Source: Podarcis raffonei (taxonomy: Eukaryota; Chordata; Lepidosauria; Squamata; Lacertidae). From it: 64,000 nt of DNA. The stretch lies in the NCBI RefSeq assembly GCF_027172205.1, contig NC_070604.1:68279023-68343022 (forward strand). Reading direction: 5' to 3'. The notes under the pieces were generated by a model. It did not search any database. It was not told where the DNA came from and saw only the letters and a list, made by a program, of their open reading frames with translations. Position numbers and translations under genes: made by a program. Numbering within the stretch: the stretch's first letter is position 1; each line of letters begins with the position of its first letter. Positions 32,901-43,600 of this stretch are shown in pieces.

Positions 32901-34781
32901 ATTGAAAAACGTGGAGAAGCTAGATGAAAATTTATTGAAAAAGGAATTTTTAAAATTGCTTCAGGTAAAACTAGTAATACTTACTGTTTATTTAATGTTG
33001 CACATATTCTATAATTTTTAAGTTTCTTGTTTCAAAGATGGCCTAATGTAAAACAGGAGACGTATCACATTTCTGATAAGAAATGTTGAAAAATTATTCC
33101 ATGCCAGCAGAATAATTTTAAGAAAGTTGAGATCCTTCAACAACTCATATACTGTTCTCTGCAATGTTGTTTTAAACGGTGAGTAAAATTCTTATATCAT
33201 TGGCTGCAGTTCTAATATTGGGGCACAGAAACAAGCACATAATTCTTTTTCATGCACATAATTATTTCACAGCTCTGAAATAGATGTTTTTGAGATGTTA
33301 ATTTCTCTGAAATTTATTTTCTGCTATACCCATGGCTTCCCCTGATTATCTTTCACAAAATAGCATTTACATTCCTTCTGTTTTTCTCCTCTCACTTATA
33401 ATCTGTTGTCACTTATCTCTCATTGGAACCTGATTTTGGTGTCCTGACAAAGTTATTGATGTGATGCTCATTTGTTGAAAACTAATAAACATTACCTAAA
33501 CTTGAGACTAAAGTATGATGGATGTAGGTTTTGCTTTTGAATTTAGAAACTTGGGAGTTAGCTGTGCACCACAATTCAGAAGATGATTTGCTGCCCTGGG
33601 TTGGGGAACGGCAGAATATAAATTGAATAAAAAATAAAATGATTCCCCCCCCCCATAAATCAGCATCCTGCTCTAAATAAGGGATATATGTACTTCGAAG
33701 GAGGCTTCAGTGTCCATATCCCTATCCTTAACCCTATCGTGATATGGAATAGCTTATGTAAATGGGTGCTGTGTGCATGGTTCCCCAGATTAATCCAACA
33801 AAGGTAGTTGATATTTTTAAAGTAAGATTGAATCCCCTCAATCAGTTGTTCAGAAGTAAGGAGATTGATTCAGACCCTCTTCTCTGCTAAACAGCTGACT
33901 ACTGGGAATCCAGCTTTTTCAAGTATGCCGTTAAATCTGAATCTAAATATATGTGATAGGTAGTGCAACAAGGCATTACTCAGCTCACAGGGATTGTGTA
34001 CTTTTTCTTCTTCTTTTAGGTTTCACTGTGGGGCAATAAGTGTGACCTTTCACTGTCAGCTGGTGCAGATAGTTCTCAGAAGTCTGACCCATTACAGTCT
34101 GTGGAAGAGTTAAAACCTTTTATCTTGGTGGATCACATGGAAAAGCTTTGGTCACTGCTTATAAACAAAAAGAACATGAATAAGCAGACTTCTAGACTTG
34201 ACATAGTCCTGGATAATGCTGGTTTTGAACTTACTGCTGACCTTATACTGGCTGACTTCTTGTTATCCTCCAAATTAGCTACTGAAATTCATTTCCATGG
34301 GAAAAGCATCCCATGGTATGTGTCAGATACTACAAGGCGTGACCTGAATTGGACAATTAAGCAAATGCAGTCAGCTAATCACAAGGGGATGTCTAGGTGT
34401 GGTGTCTGCTGGGAGGGCTATTTGAAAAATGGCGTTTGGATTTATCATGATCACTTGTTCTGGACCTCGCCGCATGAATATTGTAGGATGGCTCAAGTGG
34501 CTCCTGATTTGTACAGTGAATTGCAGAAGTCAAATTTAATTATTTTTAAAGGTGATTTGAACTACAGAAAGTTGATAGCTGATCGGAAGTGGGAATTCAC
34601 AGTGCCATTCCATCAAGCCTTGAACAATTTTCACCCTGCCCCTCTCTGTAGCTTAAGAACGCTAAAATGTGATATCCAGGTTGGGCTGAAACCTGGGCAA
34701 GGTGAACAGCTTACTAATACTGAACCTGATTGGATGATCATTGGGAAATATGGAATAATTCAGTTTCATTCTGCTTCATGA
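26636..34781 (+). CDS. ARMT1: ARMT1 copy A, DUF89 damage-control phosphatase / acidic-residue methyltransferase (5 coding exons)
   Basis: ARMT1 is a metal-dependent DUF89 (subfamily III) enzyme reported to act on damaged sugar phosphates and to carboxyl-methylate PCNA; which activity dominates is debated. Exons 26636-26697, 29432-29537, 30139-30374, 32799-32964 and 34020-34781 give 1332 nt (443 aa; human 441), all phases matching and all GT-AG. Seen: SFAYNTIKDRLPLILTKVID, the helical N-domain, metal-site motif LDNAGFEL (D255, N256), D293 in YVSDTT, KGDLNYRKL and the RTxK motif (RTLK). All are shared with human ARMT1. The start is the first of two close ATGs (MSKMAAP). An unduplicated orthologue sits at the same place in human, so A is the positional orthologue by its divergence from RMND1. 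Confidence 0.95.
27675..27757 (+). repeat. CR1-type LINE tail fragment
   Basis: Ends with TTGTGGTCCCTTCCAACTGT ACAGTTCTATG in two parts, which resembles the 3' end of squamate CR1 LINEs. Only the tail is clear. Confidence 0.45.
27945..28040. repeat. Unnamed squamate repeat fragment
   Basis: GCCCATCTGACTGGGTAACC and CTAGGCAGCTTCCAACAAAT resemble a very common squamate repeat end (CCCATCTGGCTGGG, GGCGGCTTCCAACA). Family not assigned. Confidence 0.45.
28798..29341. mobile_element. TA-flanked TIR element, CCGTATTTTTC family, copy 2 (ARMT1-A intron 1)
   Basis: Ends CCGTATTTTTCGGCCCATAG and CTATAGGGCGAAAAATACGG, with TA outside (28796-28797, 29342-29343). The interior repeats a block around GCAGCTCTCCACAAGCC at least three times, in alternating orientation, so the RNA or single strand could fold extensively. 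No transposase frame. Absent from intron 1 of copy B, so inserted after the gene duplication or lost there. Confidence 0.75.
29432..29537 (+). CDS. ARMT1: ARMT1-A exon 2 (residues 21-56)
   Basis: SFAYNTIKDRLPLILTKVID then TLHRHRNEFFEEHGE, very close to human. Acceptor ATAG, donor GTAAGA. Confidence 0.94.
29652..29890 (+). repeat. Old repeat fragment in ARMT1-A intron 2
   Basis: Begins about 115 bases after exon 2 and contains CCATTCAAGCC and CTGTCCTGAATCTGCTGCC. The same family lies at the same place and orientation in copy B (38985-39315), so it was probably there before the genes duplicated. Confidence 0.6.
30139..30374 (+). CDS. ARMT1: ARMT1-A exon 3 (residues 57-135)
   Basis: KGIESEKKAIAYLSRLRNEL to SPWLYTECYMYRRIHEALAQ. 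The last 20 residues are identical in copy B while the first part is diverged. Confidence 0.94.
31750..31955 (+). repeat. tRNA-derived SINE (ARMT1-A intron 3)
   Basis: The head CTCAGTAATAGAGCATCTGC and the B-box-like AGTTTCAATCTCTGGCA mark a tRNA-derived SINE. The tail GAAGAGCTGCTGCCAGTCAG to GAAGGCAGCTTCTGATTT matches fragments at 45243-45400 and 59255-59345. Family name not assigned. Confidence 0.65.
32203..32544. mobile_element. Long-TIR palindromic element (AAGCCATGGTTTGGCT type)
   Basis: The arms 32203-32245 and 32502-32544 are inverted repeats matching at about 40 of 43 positions. A third partial copy (CATGGTTTGGCTTAGGG) sits inside near 32388. No target duplication is clear, so true ends may lie a little further out. 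It is in ARMT1-A intron 3. Confidence 0.6.
32799..32964 (+). CDS. ARMT1: ARMT1-A exon 4 (residues 135-190)
   Basis: PLISDFDVFKEEKVHNFFES to KKEFLKLLQ. Acceptor TTAG, donor GTAAAA. Confidence 0.94.
34020..34781 (+). CDS. ARMT1: ARMT1-A exon 5 (residues 191-443 and stop), catalytic half
   Basis: Starts VSLWGNKCDL after a TTAG acceptor and ends GKYGIIQFHSAS. Carries all metal and substrate motifs. Almost identical to 43693-44454. Confidence 0.95.
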   Translation, partial: VSLWGNKCDLSLSAGADSSQKSDPLQSVEELKPFILVDHMEKLWSLLINKKNMNKQTSRLDIVLDNAGFELTADLILADFLLSSKLATEIHFHGKSIPWYVSDTTRRDLNWTIKQMQSANHKGMSRCGVCWEGYLKNGVWIYHDHLFWTSPHEYCRMAQVAPDLYSELQKSNLIIFKGDLNYRKLIADRKWEFTVPFHQALNNFHPAPLCSLRTLKCDIQVGLKPGQGEQLTNTEPDWMIIGKYGIIQFHSAS

Positions 34782-37029
34782 TTGATATGCAAAGTTTAAA
34801 GGACAGTGCTATGCTAAATGCTTTTGTTGGTCAAGGTTGAAAGACCGCTGGCTTTCAATGTGCATGTTCTCTTCTACGGGTCTTACTGCTATTTTTAAGA
34901 TGGTGTGCAATTGTGACATTTTACAAACCCTTTTCTGGTATTCATGGTCTTAAAAAACGAAAACGTCATTATTCTTAGATATTTGTAAGTAAAGAATACT
35001 TGACAGAGGAAACACTGAGTGAGAGCAGCTTTAGTAGCTGCGGTTTGTCTGACCTCTATTCTAACATTAACGACAAAATATTGCACTTTGATTTGCTAAA
35101 AGTTTTTGATTTTCTGTAGCTCAAGTCTTACTTTTAAGCTGCCTGAACTTCTCTGGTCAAGATTAGCTTAAATAAATAAATGGATTCAAATGGATTCAAT
35201 GGATAGACTTGAATTCTTTCTCCAGTATAAGAGGTATCTGCATCAGTTGGTGGTAGTTTAAATAAGTAACCTGGCATATAAGGAACACCTTTTTCCACTT
35301 GCTAGCTACGCTATGCTTTAAGTAGCACTGTGGGTTAACTACAAATAGAGATGGAAGGCTTTGCCCTGACATTGATTATTGGCAATTGGGTGAGACCCCA
35401 TTCCCATTTTCCCCTTCCTGCTTACGCTCAGGTGCTTTGAGAGATGGGGTAGGTAGTAATTTCATTAATTGCAGAGGAGGAGATCTAGCAATGGATGAGT
35501 GTTGCAGGAGATAGGAGAGGAAAATGTGAGGAGGAAAGGGCCTTCCCTACCCTGCTTAAGCATTTGGGAAGCAGTTATATTATTTAGTTGGAAAACAATT
35601 GTCATTGGGTTGGATGCCACCTTGTACGCTCTATTTTCCTTTGGACCACATCAGCGAGGCCAACAATGGGGGGTAGGGACCTTCATACACACTGCTCAGG
35701 TCTGCGCTCCAGTGAGGTCACTTTGGTGCTGCTAAGAATATCTAAGAGTGGTTTTTGTCTATTTGGTTAGGCAGTCCATGAAATCACAACAGTGAATTCT
35801 CAAGAGAAGTACACACACTACTGTAGTCTGCATTTTAAAGAAAGAGACTTGTGAAACAGTTTATGGTATAATATGCTTTAGATTATTATAAATTAATCTA
35901 GTACTATTGGGTAGATGGGTTTATGATACAACAAGGTATTCAGGTGCAGTCATCTTACACAATTCTAGATACATTCTGGGTTTTTAATTGTATTTTCAGT
36001 TGTTGAAACAGTCCCACAATCCCAATAAGCTCTTGTTTTTCCAACACCAGCATCTATCAACGGACCTCCTCAAAGTCATGGTGCAAGGATAGTCAAGCAG
36101 CTTTATCTTTTAAGTGTAGAATCATAATGGATTTTCAGCATTCCCTCTAGTACACCCACATTGATGCTAAAATTGTGGTGCTGGCAGTAGTTTCTTTAGT
36201 TGGAGTCCATTAGGATGCAAACAGTACAAAATTACACGAGCACTTAAGTTGGGTTGTCACCTCTGTACCTCCCTGCCACTGAGACAGTGACAAGATCTAT
36301 TTTCTCTTCCTGTAATTATTAAGAATCAGCTAATATTGCCACCTGGTTCTCCAATAACAATCCCAGGTCCAAGGGTCTTCCTTCATCCTTAAAAAAGAGT
36401 ATGCACCCAGGACCAATATTTCCTCATCTGTATAGTCTGTCCCTCTTCCTCCAAGTTTGTCTTGCCTAGATTGATCTTAAGCTTTAAGTCTACCGCAAAG
36501 CCCAGACTCTTGTTCAGCGATACTGACTACATGGGATAATCTAAACTGAGACATTAATGACAAGCAACTCCCTGTCTGTGGTTGCGCTTAAGCCTGTTCC
36601 AGCGCCGACAACAACACGTGTTGGGGGTCATGCATCAGTTGGAGGTGCACAAAAAGGTAGCTGCCTGTATATATAATTTAGAAGCACTTCACTCCATTGG
36701 CTCTGCTGTGACCAGCTCTGGCTCCATCCTCTTCCTCAACTGTCCCCTTAGCGTAGCCATTCCACCAAACTGTCTCAGTGGGCGAGCTGGGAGGCAGAAG
36801 GCTCCTTCTATCATCAGCTTTGTTGAAAGCCTAGCTCTATCAGGCACCTCCTATCCATCAATTGTGCCAGCTGGTCATTATAAGAACAACTGTTCTAAGA
36901 ATTGGCGCCTGAGTTTTTTGTTGTTGTTTTTTCTTCTCCCTCTCGGTCCCTTCTCCCTTGCGTGTCCCGTTTTGTAAGTCTGCGGTTATAGAGTATACAC
37001 AAGAATCCTAACTACCTTCTGCAGCTTAC
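34782..37029. other. ARMT1-A 3' end and spacer between the ARMT1 copies
   Basis: The first part is 3' untranslated sequence with AATAAA at 35171-35176, only loosely similar to the copy B 3' region. 36240-36900 looks like an old, unassigned repeat. No exon is recognised in the open frames here. Confidence 0.5.
35171..35176 (+). promoter_or_regulatory. Candidate ARMT1-A polyadenylation signal
   Basis: AATAAA about 390 bases past the stop codon; use is inferred. Confidence 0.4.
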
Positions 37030-37059
37030 TTTTTAGGAATAGCTGTAACCTACAGTCGC

Positions 37060-37620
37060 AACTCCCTCCCCTCCCCTGCTCACTTCGCGTCTCTTCGCTC
37101 CGCAGCTACTCAGCGCCAAGGATTGCTGGCGGAAGCCAGCTGTGCCTGGTCCTAGTGAGGGCGGAAGAGGACAGAAGAAGGTCTCCCAGGGGAACCGCCG
37201 CAGTCCTGGGACGGGCGCTTTACTCGGAGCCGGCTCCATGCGCGCGCATCTCGAATAGCCACTCAGAACGAGACCTGTTACCTTTTTTTCTTTTTCCCGA
37301 GGCGGGGGGAGAAGGAGGATCCTCTGCTCCTCTACATCAACCCCGCCCCCCGCCCCTCTTCTCTGCCTCCTTACCGAAGGAGCTGCTTCGCTCTGCTCCC
37401 TTTCTAAGGCCGCTGCGCGAGGGAACGCAGCCGCCGACCAATGAGAACAGGCGTTGCTTGGGAAAGCGCGTAGCTGCGCCGGGTGGCGTGCCGGGAAGGC
37501 GCCTCAGTGAGCAAAATGGCGGCGCCGGTGGCGGCAACTTTGCCGCCTCAGCTCGCGGGCAAGTTCAAGGGGTGCGTCCCGCCGCCGCCGCTTCGTTGGG
37601 GCTCTGCGAAATGGGGCTGG
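37060..37620 (+). promoter_or_regulatory. CpG-rich promoter of ARMT1 copy B (duplicated)
   Basis: The CpG-rich block 37380-37590 aligns by eye with 26520-26710. Both have the CCAAT motif (GACCAATGAGAAC near 37436), AACAGGCGTTGCTTGGGAAA and AGCAAAATGGCGGCGCCG. So copy B took its core promoter with it. The left part of the divergent promoter does not obviously match. Confidence 0.75.
37516..37571 (+). CDS. ARMT1: ARMT1-B exon 1 (residues 1-19)
   Basis: MAAPVAATLPPQLAGKFK plus a split Gly codon. An upstream in-frame GTG at 37507 replaces the copy A ATG. Donor GTGCGT. Confidence 0.85.
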
Positions 37621-40600
37621 GAGAGGGAGCGTGTGTTCAGGTCGCTTCCAGGGTCTTCCTCCCGCTCTTACAAAGACCCTGAGCTCCTGTGCCACGTTTG
37701 CTTTGGGCACAAGGCCGGTGTCCAAAGTCTCCTTTTTCGCGCAAGGCTTTAATAAGATTTTATCTTAAATCACTTTTCCATGCTCCTTGACTAGCAAGAG
37801 CATCGTAAGCGTTTTCTCTCTCATGGCATAAATCCCACTGTGTTCAACAGGACTTTTGTTATTATATTCCCCCCCCCGACCGGGATTGAAAGCGGCTTGC
37901 ACAAATGATAACAAGGCGGATGAAATATGAAAAGCTAAAAACTTGCAAAAATGATCTTTAAAAAATAATTAAAGTGTAAGGGAATTAAAACAATAGAAAA
38001 ACGAATCGTTTTAGAATACAGATAATAAAAACAACTTAGAATATAAGAGTTGGAGGGAGCATGGAGTGACAGTTGGGAAATGACAGTTGGATGAAGGGAA
38101 TGAAGGGCTCTTCCATACAGCAGTGTGCTGTGCACTCTGTGCTCCTTACCTGAATCCTCACAGCCACATCAAAATGTACCAAGGTATTTCCCTATTTAAC
38201 ATGAATTTACGGTTTTTATGGAAAATCCAATAGTTTTGGCTTTTTGTTTTTTCACTCCAGAAACTGCTATGTGGAAGTGTCCACATAGGACGTTAATAGT
38301 TCTATTCCTGACCTGATGACTGGTAGGGAGCCAACAGGAGGTAAAGCTAATGACAGGGGGGACCAACTAATCCTACTTTTGTACCCATTCGCATCACTTC
38401 CAAACTCCACAAAGAAAGCACTGAGGCTAAGGAGGAGGAAACTGACAACCAGGTCCACCCCCTGGGCTGGCTATGTTAGAAGGCAGGAGCCAAGACAGGA
38501 TGATAGGACAGTGCTCTATTTTCCATAATGGGCCAACCAACCCTACTGTGATGTGTGTTTAGGAAGCAGACTATCTATGCAGGGAATGTTTCTTTATAAC
38601 TATGTTTTTAGTTGTATGTTTTAATTTATGCTGCGAGCCACTTTGGGTCCTACACAGGGAGAAAGTTGAGATATTAAAAATATTTAAATCCTAAGAAAAG
38701 GATACATTACAATACAAACACATTTAGATATTATATAGATATAATATTTTGTTCTTCATAGATCCTTTGCATACAATACAATTAAAGACAAGCTGCCAGT
38801 AATCCTGACTAGAGTTATCAATAATCTGGAACAACATAAAAATGAATTCTTTGAAGAACACGGAGAAGTAAGAAATAAGTATATTTGACCTTTTCTCTCT
38901 TGATATTTTATTGGAAAACTTAGGGCTTCCTGTACCTTTTGATAATTGTTTCAAATGCCTAGAAAACATCAGCTTTCATTTGAACTTGTGAAGAGCCATG
39001 CTAGATCAGACCAGAGATCTGTCTTATCCAGCATTATGCTTCTCCAGTGGCAAACTAGATACTATGAAGGGAATAGGCATCTTCCACTGTCTTTCACTAT
39101 CAACTGGCTTGCAGTAGCATAACTGTTTCTGAACATGGAGGTTCTCTGTAGCCATTGTTACTATTAGATAGTGATAAGACTTTTCTTCCCCATGAATTTG
39201 CCATTCCCATTCAAGCCATTTAACTTGTGGCAGTCACATATTGTGCACAGTGATATCAATAAAATATGCTTTGTGTGAACAAGCATTTTCCTTTGTCCTG
39301 AATCTGCTGCCAGGTATTTTCATTGGCCTTAAGTTTTTAACTTTGAGACCATGATGGGGGTTCCTGTCACAAAATGGCTACCATGGGAGGTGTAATATAG
39401 CAACATAACTGCTATGGGAGTGGCTATGGCATAACACAAAATTAAGGATACAATCACACTGAAACTTCCCAGGACTGCATGCCTAATCTGTTGAAGTTTT
39501 GCACACAAAACAAGACAGAAGCAGGAAAAGGAAAAGGACATTTAAGGGGAGGTAGAAACAGCGTCTCTTTAAGACTGTGGATTCCTATTACCTAGTGCCC
39601 AAATCACAGCTCTGACTTCACTCATCAGCAAAAACACCTGACAGAAGCAGCCAGGTTTGCTCATTTCACAGAAATTGCTTATAAGCATATCTATACATTT
39701 TCCTTTATAACTTACCGTGTCTAGGGGCACCAGTTAAAGTCTTTCAGGCACCACCATGTCCCATGGGTTGGCAACCCCCATCTTAGAAATTTGTTTCTAA
39801 CTTTAAATCACATTTACTTGATTAACATCCAGTATCACAGACAGGTTAGCAATGCCAGTGTTCATTCAGCTTAATTCAAATACTATGTTGTTTGTCATGT
39901 TCCCTGCTCTGAGAGCTATGCCCTCTGGATTTGCACTTTTGATAGGAACTCCTGAGAAAAAGATTTTTTATAGCTGTTCTGGTGCTTAAAGCACTTTATT
40001 TATCAAATAAGATTTGGTTTTTGTGGGGGGGAAAGTAAGTTTTATCAACACACACATTTGATTGAAAATATTAATTTCCTACTTTATTTTAGAAAGGTAT
40101 TGAAGCAGAGAAGAAAGTGATAATCCTTCTGACCAAGTTACGAGATGAGCTGCAGGCAGACAAGCCACTGACTGCTTTGAATGACAGCCTCCCTGACACC
40201 ACTCTGTGGAACCAGTGCTTAGAATATCATCAAAAATTATCAGATGGACCACCAAGCTGGTTTCAGTCTCCTTGGCTATATACAGAGTGTTATATGTATC
40301 GTAGAATTCATGAGGCACTCGCTCAGAAGTAAGTACATAGGTTTATATATCAGATAGTAAGCAGTGGCGAGCATAACACATCCATAAAACAACACAAAAA
40401 TAGTTTGCCAGCAGCAAACTGCATATCACTGGACAGTTGAGTTACTTTGTATAGCAGAAAAGTACTGTGTCAACAAGAGTCTTAACATAGGCAGCTGAAA
40501 CAAAGTACCAATGGTGCTTGCTTAATAGTAATAGGCAAGGAGTTCCACAACCTAGGTGCAATCATGCTTAAATGCCTTCTGTCTTGTAGAAGCAACACAA

Positions 40601-43600
40601 ACATGGAACCCTTAGCTGCATCTCCAACTTAAAATATCAGGTATATGGGGAAAGGTGGTTCCTCAAGTCAGCTGATTCCAAGCTGTTTAGGTCTTTATAT
40701 ACTAACAGTAAAACTGTGAATTTGGCCTGGTAGGCTATAGTCAGCCAAGATAGGTTTTTAAACAGGCTTTCCATCAGCAGCACACAACTCTTATCAAGTG
40801 GAGAGTGACGCCTTCATCCCAGTGGTTCCCCTTTATCACATACACAGCCCAAGACAATGACCTATCCCCTCCACAAGCAGCATATGAAATATGACTAACC
40901 TGACCCAACAACCCTCACACTCACAAACAAACCATCCTGAAACCAACTGAATGCAACTAACCAGGCTCTGGACCCTCTCTCACAATGCCAATAAAAATTA
41001 AATGTACAAATAAAAGCTCTACCCATGTGATGCTGACATGATAACATACACAAACGCTATGCAATAGAACAAAATACAGTTATACCTCGGGTTACAGATG
41101 CTTCAGGTTGCTTTTTTTTTTGGGTTATGGACTGCCGAAACCCAGAAGTACTGGAACGGGTTACTTTCGGGTTTCAGCGGTCGCGCATGCACAGAAGCAC
41201 TAAATCGTACTATGCACAGAAGCGCCGAATCGCAACCTGTGCATGTGCAGACCCGCCGCTGTGGGTTGCGAATGTGCATCCCGAACGGATTACGTTCACA
41301 ACCTGAGCATCCACTGTAACGTTATCGTTCCACCTCTCCCCTCTCTTTCCCCCCAACTGCATTTCTAGAATGACAGTGTCTCATACACAATGTAAATGAA
41401 CTGTGAAAAAGGCTCTATAAATCAGAAATGGAGATGCTATATGTACTTTTCCCCATTTATTTGTTTGTTTTGTAACACAAGAAAATAAAAAAAAAGAGGA
41501 AGTGACCACACTACTCTCTCCTTGAGGACACCTGGGACCCTTGTACAGAGAACTGTGAGCTACATTCTGAACCTATCCTGTCAAGAGAGCTTGAACACAC
41601 TGCTGCAAGCACTGTGTCTGTGGGTGTAGTCGGGGGGGGGGGCAACTGCCCCCCCCCGAGCAAGTAAATCAATAAAAATACTTAACTAACTGAGGTTCTG
41701 CTCCCCCCCCATAAATCCTCGCTACACCCATGACTGTGTCCACATCTTCAGGCCCCATCAGCTTACATTGATCCCACAGCACCATACTAGACATGACATA
41801 CTACAGTCTCAGCAGAGACTGCAACGGCTATGGGAGAAAGTTTTTGGCATTTAGTGATGTCAAAGACTAATGTATTATTATGTTTCTATCCCTTCTGTTT
41901 AGTCCACCTATCAGTGACTATGATGTATTTAAAAAAGAAAAGGATCATGGTTTCTTTGAATCTCAGGAAGCTATTATTGTTTTAAGCACCTATCTACAAG
42001 AGCTGTTGAAAAACATAAAGGGCCTAGATGAAAAATCCCTGAAGGAAGAATTTTTGAAGCTGCTACAGGTAAAATTGGTAGTACTTTTTGTTTAAATAAT
42101 TTATCTGTTGCACATATTCTGTAATGTTAAAATCCAGTTTAAATATCTAGTTTCAAATATGACCTAATGGAAACCATTAGTGATAATATGTTCAGAAACT
42201 ATTCAGGCCATCAGAATCATTTTAAGTGAGTTCCTATCTTATAAACCTCAGTTACTACTGAGACCCAGAAACAAGCATGACAAATGACCTGGAATAATAC
42301 ATGGAACCCCAAATCTGTTCCACGTACATAGTGGATTTAACAACTAAGGCAAAAATATTTTTATGGAGAGTTTCTGGCATTTATTCTCAGTCATACACAT
42401 ACCTTCCTATGATGATTCTTCAGAAAACAGTATATCAATTATTATCGTTAGCTTGCTTTTTGTTTTTGTAGTTTGCCAAACTATTAATTCATAGGTATTG
42501 ATCTCTCCTTTGCCAAAACCTGATTAGGGCATGCTGCCAAAAATATTGCTACAGCTTTTACTGTGAGAGAGAAGGTTTAGAAAGTTTCTACAACATTTAA
42601 AGGCCTCTCCAAAATGAAATAGGGCTACAGGAAGGCACATATATTGGCCATGTTGGATGATGGAAGTTAGAAGTCGAACATTGGGAGGGCTACAGGTTCC
42701 CCATCCCTTCTTAGCTAAATCAGGAGTCTGCTTTATACTGAGAGATTAATCATATAACCCATCTGCAGAAAACTGCTAAATGCATAAGCAGAAACTATAT
42801 TAATTACACTTTGGCCTCAACTTTTCTGTAACATCACTTGTTAAAGGTAAAGGGACCCCTGACCATTAGGTCCAGTCGTGACCGACTCTGGGGTTGCAGC
42901 ACTCATCTCGATTTATTGGCGTACAGCTCATCTCGATTTATTGGGAGCATTGGTGTACAGCTTCCAGGTCATGTGGCCAGCATGGCTAAGCCGCTTCTGG
43001 CGAACCAGAGCAGCACATGGAAATGCCATTTATTTTCCTGCTGGAGGGGTACCTATTCATCTACTTGCACTCTGATGTGCTTTCAAACTGCTGGAGCAGT
43101 TGGCAGGAGCAGGGACTGAGCAACAGGAGCTCACCCCGTTGTGGGGATTCGAACCACCGACCTTCTGATCGGCAAGTCCTAGGCTCTGTGGCTTGCGTCC
43201 CAACATCACTTGTTAGTATTCAATAAAAACCAATTTATTGGTTTAGTTATGTTCTTTCACTAACAGGTGTTTCATACATAACACATTAGAAGGAGGAAGG
43301 AGAACTGGAGGGTCACATTGGCCCCCTGAGCCTGAGGTTCCCTGGCTTAGTGGATTGGAACCTGACAGAACAGTAAGTGTGTCTTGGCAGAGAAACTGCT
43401 ACTTCCTAAGCCTGTTCAAGGTCAAAAGAAGTTGATTAATTCTCATTTTTCTTACATTTCTTATTAAATTTTATTAATATTATACTTGCCTCTTGGGAAT
43501 TAACCCACTGCCTTTTCACATTGGTTTCAATGGAAGTAAAAAGAAATACTCCAATTCTGACCTACTTTCTCCTGTTACCACAAGCAGAACTCTCAGTAGC

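Noticed and set aside
36240-36900. Possible extra ARMT1 or unrelated gene exon between the two copies
   Set aside because: No ARMT1 motif or phased splice sites; the text looks like an old unassigned repeat.
37155-37682. 175-codon plus-strand frame at the copy B promoter
   Set aside because: Wrong frame for ARMT1 exon 1; open only because of GC content.
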